This document shows positions 44,374 to 52,191 of a DNA stretch of 64,000 nt, in pieces. The notes below the pieces were generated by a model, which saw nothing but the letters and a program-made list of their open reading frames with translations, ran no database searches and was not told the origin of the DNA. The DNA is from Acidobacteriota bacterium. Lineage in GTDB: Bacteria > Acidobacteriota > Blastocatellia > Chloracidobacteriales > JADJPF01. Each line of letters opens with the position of its first letter. Within the stretch, counting starts at the first letter, position 1. The stretch is from assembly GCA_016213785.1 (NCBI GenBank), contig JACQZQ010000020.1:59992-123991 (forward strand), given 5' to 3'. Both the position numbers and the translations under genes were made by a program.

Positions 44374-45201
44374 ATGTCTATGGATGATGCTAGAGCAAAA
44401 ATTGAGGAAATGTTAAGACAAAAACGACAAGCTACTTCTACTAGCACAACTAACTCAACTCAAGTAGTTTCTAGCACCAGTGCTATAGCTAATACTCCTG
44501 TTCTAGCGCCTAAAACTAACTCACAAGAGTCTAGCGGTTCAAATTTAACAAAGATTAATGAAATGCTTAGGCAAAAACAAATAGGTTCACTAAATAATGT
44601 AAATACTGAGCTTAATGTAGCACAGAAAGCGCCTATTCAGACTACTACAAAACCTCGTTATGGGTTATGTCCTAGCTGTTTAGCTGATTTAGACCTAGTT
44701 GCAGGGCTTTACCTTTGTAAGAATTGTTCCCAACATTTTGTAAGAAGAGGACTCCAAGGAGATTTAATTAACTCTGTAGATTTACCTTATGGTTACTGTA
44801 AATGTTGTGAGACACATTTTCCATTAGTTAAAGCCCCTAATAACGAAATATTAATTTGTTCAGTAAGCCAAGAAAGATATTTGTTATCAGCAAAAGGCTA
44901 TTTACGAGCTAGTGAGCTACCTTTTGGATTATGTAGCTGTTGTAATTTACCTAATCCTTTGATTGCTAGGCCAGATCGCACAATTTCTTGTATTAACAGT
45001 AACCAAGAATACATAAGAAATATCGATGGCACAGTAGTTTGTAAGCCTCAAGAAATCAATTTGCAAAACAACCAAGATATAGAGCAGGCACTTAATCAAG
45101 GTATGGCGGCTTTTTATTATGGAGGTTTTGTAGGAGGCCAAGAGCCTGAACCGCCCCCAGTAGAAATTCCTAGAAGGCAACGCCGTCGCTGGTTTTTATA
45201 G
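44374..45201 (+). CDS. Cys-rich protein with three zinc-ribbon-like modules
   Basis: A 275-residue protein. The N-terminal part repeats a short helix (KIEEMLRQK at 9-17, KINEMLRQK at 60-68) with Ser/Thr-rich spacers. Then come three modules starting 'P/R-F/Y-G-L/Y-C': the first is CxxC…CxxC (C99, C102, C115, C118); the second and third are CxCC…C (C142/144/145/162 and C187/189/190/206). The C-terminus is Pro-rich and ends in a basic RRQRRRWFL. It resembles an adaptor or metal-binding scaffold. It is 10 bp after the isochorismatase-like gene and 29 bp before the 86-residue gene. Confidence 0.65.
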   Translation: MSMDDARAKIEEMLRQKRQATSTSTTNSTQVVSSTSAIANTPVLAPKTNSQESSGSNLTKINEMLRQKQIGSLNNVNTELNVAQKAPIQTTTKPRYGLCPSCLADLDLVAGLYLCKNCSQHFVRRGLQGDLINSVDLPYGYCKCCETHFPLVKAPNNEILICSVSQERYLLSAKGYLRASELPFGLCSCCNLPNPLIARPDRTISCINSNQEYIRNIDGTVVCKPQEINLQNNQDIEQALNQGMAAFYYGGFVGGQEPEPPPVEIPRRQRRRWFL

Positions 45202-45230
45202 AGTTTTTAAAATTTTCTAAGGAGCTTTTT

Positions 45231-45491
45231 ATGAATAATTTTCAATTTACCCCAACCCCATCACCTTCTATAGCAGCAACTTGTACATGTTGTTTTCCTG
45301 CTCAAAGACTTGTAACTACAGGAAGACAAGCTTATTGTCCATTAACAGAAAGAATCTATGACAATGCGACAACAGAAAATGCAACTAGACAAACTGAGCC
45401 AATAGTAGACTTCTACCCAGGTCGTCGCCAAAAAGGGGAGACTGCACCTTTTGCCATTAACCCAGCAGAAGATCGCTTTGGTCAAATATAA
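45231..45491 (+). CDS. Small protein with one CxCC module
   Basis: An 86-residue protein. CTCC (18-21) and Cys36 reproduce the CxCC…C module of the preceding gene (CTCCFPAQRLVTTGRQAYC). The rest is polar and Pro-rich and looks disordered; the C-terminus is DRFGQI, not the Gly-Gly typical of activated ubiquitin-like proteins. It occupies the place where a modifier gene might be expected, immediately before the E2-like gene, but I see no beta-grasp pattern. AAGGAG precedes the ATG. Confidence 0.55.
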   Translation: MNNFQFTPTPSPSIAATCTCCFPAQRLVTTGRQAYCPLTERIYDNATTENATRQTEPIVDFYPGRRQKGETAPFAINPAEDRFGQI

Positions 45492-45536
45492 AGTATCTGT
45501 CTAAGTGTATTTAGAAATCTGATACCTAATGGCAAG

Positions 45537-46037
45537 ACTGAGCGCCTGACCGAGTGTGTCAAGGAATCTAGCTAGTAGACTAGTAGTAGGACAGGGCTAA
45601 GTACCTGACCGAGTGTGTCGAGGAGTCTAGCTAGTAGATTAGTAGTAGGACAGGGCTAAGTACCTGACCGAGTGTCGAGGAGTCTAGCTAGTAGACTAGT
45701 AGTAGGACAGGGCTGAGTGCCTGTCTGGGTGTCGAGGAGTCTAGCTAGTAGACTAGTAGTAGGACAGGGCTGAGTGCCTGTCTGGGTGTCGAGGAGTCTA
45801 GCTAGTAGACTAGTAGTAGGACAGGACTGAGTGCCTGACCGAGTGTGTCGAGGAGTCTAGCTAGTAGATTAGTAGTAGGACAGGACTGAGTGCCTGACCG
45901 AGTGTGTCGAGGAGTCTAGCTAGTAGGCTAGTAGTAGGACAGGACTGAGTGCCTGACCGAGTGTGTCGAGGAGTCTAGCTAGTAGGCTAGTAGTAGGACA
46001 GGGCTAAGTACCTGTCTGGGTGTCGAGGAGTCTAGCA
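45537..46037 (+). repeat. Array of eight 57-59-bp tandem repeats plus a partial copy
   Basis: Full units start at 45537, 45596, 45655, 45712, 45769, 45826, 45885 and 45944; a partial one begins at 46003. Lengths alternate between 59 and 57 bp by presence or absence of one TG. Each contains AGTCTA-gctag-TAGACT. The second arm varies as TAGACT, TAGATT or TAGGCT, and all three can still pair with AGTCTA using G-U. There is no ORF. The array fills most of the 593-bp gap (45492-46084) inside the conjugation-gene run. Confidence 0.95.
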
Positions 46038-46040
46038 GTA

Positions 46041-46066
46041 AGGGCAGACCTTTGTGTCTGCCCTCT
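46041..46066 (+). repeat. Hairpin closing the repeat array
   Basis: AGGGCAGAC (46041-46049), loop CTTTGT, GTCTGCCCT (46056-46064), then CTTTAT. It may attenuate transcription into the E2-like gene. It shares the GAC-CTxTGT-GTC core with the hairpins at 30757-30778 and 33923-33958. Confidence 0.8.
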
Positions 46067-46084
46067 TTATATGAGGAGTACCCC

Positions 46085-46798
46085 ATGCAACAAAAAAGAA
46101 TACTACCAAACAAACAAGAAAAAACCTGGGCTATAGATAGGAAAGTCCTAAAAGCCAAACTTCCTAGCTATAGCTGGTTAGGCAATGAGCGTTTTTTAGA
46201 ACGTGATCTAAGTGAAATGAGTAAATATCTGCCTCACTGGATTCTTACAGTAGGCAAGGACTTAGATCCATTAAAATCTAAATGCTGTTTAGATAATTTA
46301 GCCCCAATTCAAGGAGAATTACGCTGTATCTTATGTAATCAGCCTAGCACAGAAAAACCTAATACTTTAGTTTGGACAGGACTTTTACCAGTTAATTTAG
46401 AAGGCCGGCCAAAAGCGCTAAAAAAACTAGAGAAAGCTCAAGCCTCTGGAAAATTAAAATATCCTTTTATTAGCCCAGGAGGTAAAAAGCACTTATTAGT
46501 TCCAGTGCTAGTAGTTTATCCTAGCAATTGGCCTTACTCACCGCCGCAAGCGCATTACCTAGATCGCCAATATATAGACGCTCTTAAACTTCCTTCAGGG
46601 CATAACTCGCACATAGTCGGTAGTAGGACTATGTGCCTATATCATGGTTTTCATAGTGGGCAATGGGACGATAATACTACAATTATGTATGTAATCGCTA
46701 ATAGGGTTGCTCCACATATGTTGGCTTTACTTAAGCTAGCTGATGAAGAGAAAAATTTTGAATATTTTGAAACAAACTATGACTATTATGATCGCTAA
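46085..46798 (+). CDS. E2-like (ubiquitin-conjugating fold) protein
   Basis: A 237-residue protein. The core LLVPVLVVYPSNWPYSPPQ (about 137-155) is the 'hydrophobic strand-P-x-x-(Y/W)-P-x-x-P-P' hallmark of the UBC fold. After it come His176 and Cys184 (TMCLYHG), then a Trp (QWDD), in the order seen in prokaryotic E2-like families; Cys184 is the candidate thioester site. The N-terminal half has a metal-binding-like patch (CC at 67-68, CILC at 81-84). The ATG at 46085 follows GAGGAG; the longer frame from 46052 would run through the hairpin. It is 27 bp before the JAB gene. Confidence 0.7.
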   Translation: MQQKRILPNKQEKTWAIDRKVLKAKLPSYSWLGNERFLERDLSEMSKYLPHWILTVGKDLDPLKSKCCLDNLAPIQGELRCILCNQPSTEKPNTLVWTGLLPVNLEGRPKALKKLEKAQASGKLKYPFISPGGKKHLLVPVLVVYPSNWPYSPPQAHYLDRQYIDALKLPSGHNSHIVGSRTMCLYHGFHSGQWDDNTTIMYVIANRVAPHMLALLKLADEEKNFEYFETNYDYYDR

Positions 46799-46825
46799 AA
46801 TGTTATTAATAAAGGAGATCAAGTT

Positions 46826-47764
46826 ATGAGTAAGAATTTACCTAAAGTAATTATTGATTCTAGGGCATGGACAATTATTTCCAATGAGGTAGGAAAATGG
46901 GCAAAAATTGGTAGAGAAAAACAAGCAACTCCATTTGAGTGTGTTTTTTATCCTCTTACAACAGTGCGACTAAATAAAGAAAAGCCCTTAACTCCATTTG
47001 ATGATGTTTTATTAAAAGATGTTAAGCAGTTTAATATTGGGAGTGTTTTTATTCCGCCTGAGGAATATACAAGTTATTCTTCTTATGCTGCTAGTTTTTG
47101 TGCTCCTTTTGGGCAAGAAAAAGAAATGAAAGAGTTTTTTACTAAGGCTATTTCAGAAGAGCTTAAGTGGAAACCTCAGTTTTATTTTTTAGGGCCAGGG
47201 CATTCACATCCTTTTTCTATAGACACTACAAGTCCGTCATCAACAGATATTAATCACCATATGCTTCCATATAGACGCAGAAATGAAGAGTTACTAGGCT
47301 TTAAGTTTAGTTTAGCTGTAATCGTTGTAAAAAATCGAGTAATAGCTAATGAGGCTAATAATTATTTAGCCTGGAAAGCTGCTACCTTTGCTTTAGATGA
47401 AAATAATCAGGTTCAAAACTTAGGTATAGCAGAGATAGGGTATTCTAATGATTTATTACAACCTTTTTATCAATCTCGTGATGGAGAAACTTGGGAAACT
47501 TTGCAAAAAGCTTTTCTAGGTGAAAAATTAATTGAGCATGAAAGATGGCCGGGAGGCTGGACATCTTTTCTTGTTCGCCAAACAGAAGAAACCGCAACTC
47601 TTGTAATGTTACCACCTCGTTTTCCTGCTCAAGCGCCTATTAAACAAACCATTTCATTAGTTACTAAAGAATTTAGTAAGTCAGAATTTTGGTATTGTGG
47701 GAGAGGTTATAAAAATTATTGCTTAGGAGAGGTTAACAATGCTCGCTACCTTAAACAAGCCTAA
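46826..47764 (+). CDS. JAB/JAMM metallopeptidase with RWD-like C-terminal region
   Basis: A 312-residue protein. Residues ~30-175 form a JAB/MPN domain with the complete JAMM set: Glu38 (PFECVFYPL), His126-x-His128-Pro and PSSTD with Asp141. Such enzymes cleave ubiquitin-like proteins from targets or mature their C-termini. The region ~245-285 (TATLVMLPPRFPAQAPIKQ) has the strand-'PxxFPxxxP' pattern of UBC/RWD folds but no catalytic Cys, suggesting a fused E2-like non-catalytic domain. AAAGGAG precedes the ATG. The end overlaps the E1-like gene by 26 bp. Confidence 0.75.
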   Translation: MSKNLPKVIIDSRAWTIISNEVGKWAKIGREKQATPFECVFYPLTTVRLNKEKPLTPFDDVLLKDVKQFNIGSVFIPPEEYTSYSSYAASFCAPFGQEKEMKEFFTKAISEELKWKPQFYFLGPGHSHPFSIDTTSPSSTDINHHMLPYRRRNEELLGFKFSLAVIVVKNRVIANEANNYLAWKAATFALDENNQVQNLGIAEIGYSNDLLQPFYQSRDGETWETLQKAFLGEKLIEHERWPGGWTSFLVRQTEETATLVMLPPRFPAQAPIKQTISLVTKEFSKSEFWYCGRGYKNYCLGEVNNARYLKQA

Positions 47765-49307
47765 AAATTTAGAGTTATTTTCTAGAATTATGCCTATTGT
47801 TGGTGATGGCTTGATAAACAAGCAAGTCGCAATTGTAGGAGATTGGCAGGATTCTTTGTCTATACTACTAGAATATTTAGTTTGCTCTGCTATAACGCAA
47901 TTTTCTTATTTTCCTCTTAGCCAAAATTCACAGCCTTTGTTTTTAGAAAGCATAGGCATAATTTCTAAGCGCTTAGGATTAGAAAAGCAAACTCAAGCTA
48001 TTACAAGCCAAGAAAATATTAAAAACCTTGATCTGATAATTGGAACAGGAAGCTATCAAGCATATGAATTGACTAAAAAATTAGTTAAAGAAAGTGGTAA
48101 AGAAGGAATTTTTTACTTTTTAATGACTAATGGTAGTGGGCTTATAGCTTTTCTTTCTAAAGGTAGCATAATTGATTTGCCTAAGGGACTATTTAGTTTA
48201 GAAAATAGTAAGGTTTTTAACGAATTACACCTAGTCAATGTAGTAGCAAATTATGCTAAAGGCCTATTATTAAAAGGAACAAGCCATGCTCGCTTAGATA
48301 TTGAAAAAGTGGTAGAGGCTAATGAGTTACTGATTGTAGGGCATCGTAGTTGGCCTTGGCTAGTTAAGCCTATGAAACTAGAAGAATTACTTGGCTTTAC
48401 TAGTAGTTTTTCTACTACTCAAGAAGCTAAAAAAACTATAACCCCAACATTGGAGGGAAAAACTTGTCTAATAGTTGGGCTTGGGAGTTTAGGTAGTGTG
48501 ATAGCAAAAACCCTTGCTCAATTAGGGGCAAATTTAGTTTTAATAGATGGTGAGGGAATTGATCTAGCCAATCCAATACGCCAAATTTATAGTGTTGACC
48601 AAATAGGACAAACAAAAGCGAGTGCTTGTGCTACTTGTGTTAAAGAGAGTTTTAGGAAGGAAAAAAATATATCGCAAGAAATTTTCTCCTATCAATTGGC
48701 TATTTCTTTAGAAGATGAAAGTGTTTTAGAGCTAGAAAGCTTACTTACAGAACATAAAGTAGATATTGCTATAGTAGCAACAGGAACAGGTAATGACCGT
48801 GTAATTTCTCAAGCTTTAGTGGGTAAAGAGGTTCCACATATTGTAGTAAGTTGTTATGCAAGAGCTAGATTTTTTGAAGCAATTGTTGTTGATTCTAGAG
48901 GAGGGCCTTGTTTTGGTTGTGTTAGGGGACATCTTTATCTAGGCGAAATGCCTAGTTTAACACCTGAGCAAAAAGCACGTTATATTAGCTCAGAACATGA
49001 CTTAAAAGCTGAACCTGCTACTAGGATTGAAACCGGACGAGCCGCAGATCTAGCTTCACATCTAGCTTATGGGCTATTAAACCTAGATGAAAACTTATGG
49101 CTTAAAAGGGCTTTAAGCGACGAGCAAACTTTTTTCTTAGGTGGGAATGCTAGTGAAATGCAATTTAATGGCAATTGGGCTTATACAATTGAGTTTCCAG
49201 GAGAAGTAAAGCTTTTTGGTTTACAAGATATAGTTGGACGGGGCGATTATGTAGAATGTTGGGATTGTGGAAGAAAACTTCCTATTTCGATTCATTATCA
49301 AATTTAA
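47739..49307 (+). CDS. Two-domain E1-like (ThiF/MoeB-family) activating enzyme
   Basis: A 522-residue protein. The C-terminal half (~238-510) is a canonical adenylation domain: GLGSLG (247-252), LIDGEGID, NPIRQ (Arg281) and Lys293, with two CxxC pairs (391-394, 507-510) that should bind structural zinc as in MoeB. The N-terminal ~220 residues look like a degenerate Rossmann adenylation domain (KQVAIVGDWQDS). The inactive-plus-active layout is that of eukaryotic and bacterial Bil-type E1 enzymes. No Cys lies in the 400-435 loop where a thioester Cys is often found. GGAGAGG precedes the ATG; the gene overlaps the JAB gene. Confidence 0.8.
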   Translation: MLATLNKPKNLELFSRIMPIVGDGLINKQVAIVGDWQDSLSILLEYLVCSAITQFSYFPLSQNSQPLFLESIGIISKRLGLEKQTQAITSQENIKNLDLIIGTGSYQAYELTKKLVKESGKEGIFYFLMTNGSGLIAFLSKGSIIDLPKGLFSLENSKVFNELHLVNVVANYAKGLLLKGTSHARLDIEKVVEANELLIVGHRSWPWLVKPMKLEELLGFTSSFSTTQEAKKTITPTLEGKTCLIVGLGSLGSVIAKTLAQLGANLVLIDGEGIDLANPIRQIYSVDQIGQTKASACATCVKESFRKEKNISQEIFSYQLAISLEDESVLELESLLTEHKVDIAIVATGTGNDRVISQALVGKEVPHIVVSCYARARFFEAIVVDSRGGPCFGCVRGHLYLGEMPSLTPEQKARYISSEHDLKAEPATRIETGRAADLASHLAYGLLNLDENLWLKRALSDEQTFFLGGNASEMQFNGNWAYTIEFPGEVKLFGLQDIVGRGDYVECWDCGRKLPISIHYQI

Positions 49308-49462
49308 AAAATAAAAGTAAATTTTTGAAAACAAAAAACGGTTGATTTTTATTAACTCCCATAAATTCAATAGATTAAAGTGAATTTTATTTAATTCAAT
49401 AGTTTATGAATTTTTAATGTCTCTTTAACTACTTGTTTATGCTTATAGTGTTAACCTTAGGT

Positions 49463-49498
49463 TGTCAGAAAATGACAGCGTTAAATAACAACGTTAAA
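49463..49498 (+). promoter_or_regulatory. Inverted and direct repeats before the LuxR-HTH gene
   Basis: TGTCA / TGACA (49463-49477) is followed by two direct copies of CGTTAAA (49479-49485, 49492-49498), ~32 bp before the ATG at 49530. They could be operator sites, perhaps for autoregulation. Confidence 0.35.
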
Positions 49499-49529
49499 GA
49501 CCGAGGTTAATTTTTAAGGAGTTAAAAAT

Positions 49530-49778
49530 ATGTCACATGCTAAATATGGAATTTACAATGCTAACCTAACCAATCGTGAAAGAGAAGTCTTACAGTTAAT
49601 TGCTGAAGGATCTACTAGTAAAGAAATAGGAAGCCGACTAAATATTAGTCATAAAACTGCCGAAGCACATCGTGAAAATATAAAGAAAAAATTAGATATT
49701 CACACTCTTGCAGGACTTGTTCGTTATGCAATAGGTACAGGTTTAGTTGAAGCAATGTCTCAAGCACATGCTGAATAA
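49530..49778 (+). CDS. Stand-alone LuxR/GerE-type HTH protein
   Basis: An 82-residue protein that is almost entirely a GerE helix-turn-helix domain: LTNREREVLQLIAEGSTSKEIG, NISHKTAEAHRENI and KKLDIHTLAGLVRYA. No receiver or sensor domain is attached, so partner control or constitutive DNA binding is inferred. AAGGAG lies before the ATG. It stands alone, 222 bp after the E1-like gene, and could regulate nearby genes, though the sequence does not show this. Confidence 0.85.
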   Translation: MSHAKYGIYNANLTNREREVLQLIAEGSTSKEIGSRLNISHKTAEAHRENIKKKLDIHTLAGLVRYAIGTGLVEAMSQAHAE

Positions 49779-50259
49779 ATAATCTCAAGCTAAATAAAAT
49801 AAATTTTTGAGCTTAAGCTTATTTACTGGGAAAATATAATTCTTACATTTATAAATTATTTGGAGTCATAAAGTTACTGCTGATAGCCCCAGTAGATAAG
49901 CATTAAAGCTTAGCTAAGCGCTCTTGTTAAGTGGTGTTAAAGGTATTTTTTCTTTTTCTAGAACTGATATATTAAAACTAGGGTAAAAAGGACACTTCAG
50001 CATACGCTTCTAAAATAGCCCACGAATATAAAAGTAGTATCTGAAGTGCCTAAAGACCCTGGAGATTCTCCAATGTAGATGTAGAGTTCACGCCAACCTC
50101 CCTGAAAAGATTCATTTTTCTTCTATTTTAAGTAAAATTTTTCCTGAGCTATCTAAGCTTGCATTGACAAGTTTCTACCAGTAGGTATCATCTAGGTATC
50201 ATCAAAAATATAAAAATAATAGTCTTGCCTAAATAATAGTTTTTTCAGGAGAAATATTT
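49779..50259 (+). promoter_or_regulatory. Intergenic region with promoter (50164-50191) and a long-range hairpin
   Basis: This 481-bp gap holds no gene. TTGACA (50164-50169) and TATCAT (50186-50191) are 16 bp apart and face the M28 gene. TAGGTATCATC is tandemly repeated at 50182-50203, giving a second possible -10. Further upstream CACTTCAG..ATAC (49992-50005) can pair with GTATCTGAAGTGCC (50037-50050). Confidence 0.55.
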
Positions 50260-52137
50260 ATGTCTAATCAATCTTCCTACTTTAGGAGACTTTTTGCAAA
50301 ACGCACTGTTTTTATTTTAGTCGCAACCGTAGCAATTATTTTTTCTTCCATAACAGCAAATTTTGCACAAGTTACAAGTGATAAAATTAATGATAAAGAA
50401 GTATCTAGAACAATTGCTCCAGTGGTTTCTACAGAATCTCTTAGTAAACATATTAAGCATTTAGCTTCTAGTGATTTACAAGGTCGGCGTTCTGGTACAG
50501 AGGGCTGTGAAAAGGCAGCAGAATATATTATTGCCCAGTTTAAGCAGTATGGTGTAAAACCCGGTAGTGGAGAGGGTTTTCTACAAGGATTTGAATTTAT
50601 TGCTGGTGTTAAGCAGGGTCAAAATACTTCATTAAAGGCTAAAAGCGCTGGGCAAGATATAGAGTTTCAACTCTCTCAAGATTTTCAACCTTATAATTTT
50701 TCTAGTAGCGGTTCAGTTAGTGGACAAATTGTCTTAGCTGGCTATGGAATTAGTGCTCCAGGTATTAACTATGACGATTATTCAAAAATTGATGTTAAAG
50801 ATAAAATAGTAATGTTACTTCCTTTTAGCCCAGAGGGGAATAATTTACATGGAAAATTTGCCGATTATTTATCTGCTAGACGTAAAGCCTTAACTGCCCG
50901 TGAACGTGGGGCTAAAGCAGTTATATTTATCTCTGAGGCTGATAATCTAAAGGATATTCGTACTCGTGATGATGGTAATTATTCTGACGCAGGTATTATA
51001 GCTTTAAGAATGAGTAAACGCGCTGCTAATGAATTACTTAAGAGTGCTGGAAAGAACGTTGATGGTCTACAAAAGTCTGGAAGTGAAACAGGCCTAGGAG
51101 AAACAATTACACTTGACAAAGTTAACCTAGCTATTAATACTGAAGTTGTTCGTGAAGTGCGAAAAACCTATAATGTTTTAGGGCTTCTTGAAGGTGTTGA
51201 TGAAAAGCTAAAAAAGGAAGTTATTGTTTTAGGCGCACATTATGATCATTTAGGAATGGGTGGTGCTGAGTCTTTAGCAGTAGGTGTGGAAGGTATCCAT
51301 CATGGCGCAGATGATAATGCTTCAGGAACAGCAGGGCTTTTAGAGCTAGCTAGAGTATTAAGTGAAAATAAGCAAACACTTCGTCGTAGTGTACTTTTTG
51401 CTGCTTTTTCTGGTGAGGAATTAGGCTTACTTGGTTCAGCACATTATGTTAATAAGTCGCCAAGTTTTCCACTTAGCCAAACCGTAGCAATGCTTAATAT
51501 GGATATGATAGGGCGAATGAAAAGCGATAACTTGGTAGTAGGTGGTATTGGTACTTCTCCTCAATGGAAAATAATGGTAGAGGAATTAAATAAAGCAAGA
51601 GGCTTTGTTCTAAAATTACAAGAAGATGGCTATGGCCCAAGCGATCATGCTTCATTTTATGGTAAAGATATTCCTGTGCTATTTTTCTTTACAGGAGTTC
51701 ATGATGATTATCATAAGCCTACAGACACAGCAGATAGAATTAATGTTGTAAGTGAACAAGCTATTGTTACAATGGTTCAAGAAATTACCACAAAACTTGC
51801 TAGCCAAGATGCTAGAATTGAGTTTACTAGAGCAAAAGTTGAAGGCGAACGCCGACAAATGAATAGTAGTTTTCGTGTTTATGTTGGTTCAGTTCCAGAT
51901 TATGCTGAACAAGTTGAAGGAATTAAACTCTCAGGAGTAAGACCTGGTAGCCCAGCAGAAAAAGCAGGCTTAAAGAGTGGGGATGTTATTGTTGGCCTTG
52001 CAGGAAAAACTATTAAGAGTGTTTATGATTACACTTATGTATTGCAAGAATTACAACCTAATCAAACTGTTGAGGTTATTATAATGCGCGAAGGGCAAAA
52101 AGTAACTTTACAACTAACCCCTACTGCTAGACAATAA
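50260..52137 (+). CDS. Secreted M28 aminopeptidase with PA and PDZ domains
   Basis: A 625-residue exported zinc peptidase with a signal peptide (hydrophobic ~17-32, cleavage near NFA-Q). A PA-like insert lies around residues 130-270. The M28 site shows GAHYDH (zinc His), GADDNASG (bridging Asp), SGEELGLLG (Glu-Glu), NMDMIGR and DDYHKPTDT (final His). A C-terminal PDZ domain (~530-620) contains GVRPGSPAEKAGLKSGDVI. Family members remove N-terminal amino acids from peptides outside the cytoplasm. It has its own promoter candidate. Confidence 0.9.
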   Translation: MSNQSSYFRRLFAKRTVFILVATVAIIFSSITANFAQVTSDKINDKEVSRTIAPVVSTESLSKHIKHLASSDLQGRRSGTEGCEKAAEYIIAQFKQYGVKPGSGEGFLQGFEFIAGVKQGQNTSLKAKSAGQDIEFQLSQDFQPYNFSSSGSVSGQIVLAGYGISAPGINYDDYSKIDVKDKIVMLLPFSPEGNNLHGKFADYLSARRKALTARERGAKAVIFISEADNLKDIRTRDDGNYSDAGIIALRMSKRAANELLKSAGKNVDGLQKSGSETGLGETITLDKVNLAINTEVVREVRKTYNVLGLLEGVDEKLKKEVIVLGAHYDHLGMGGAESLAVGVEGIHHGADDNASGTAGLLELARVLSENKQTLRRSVLFAAFSGEELGLLGSAHYVNKSPSFPLSQTVAMLNMDMIGRMKSDNLVVGGIGTSPQWKIMVEELNKARGFVLKLQEDGYGPSDHASFYGKDIPVLFFFTGVHDDYHKPTDTADRINVVSEQAIVTMVQEITTKLASQDARIEFTRAKVEGERRQMNSSFRVYVGSVPDYAEQVEGIKLSGVRPGSPAEKAGLKSGDVIVGLAGKTIKSVYDYTYVLQELQPNQTVEVIIMREGQKVTLQLTPTARQ

Positions 52138-52191
52138 ATTTTTCAATAAAACAGGGGTAGAGACTACTTCTACCCTATAATATAAAGCTCT

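Noticed and set aside
45537..46037. CRISPR array
   Set aside because: The whole 57-59-bp unit repeats, with no unique spacers between short repeats, and there are no cas genes.
50037..50110. 6S RNA or similar housekeeping RNA
   Set aside because: A stem is possible, but the long closing helix and central bubble of 6S RNA could not be traced.
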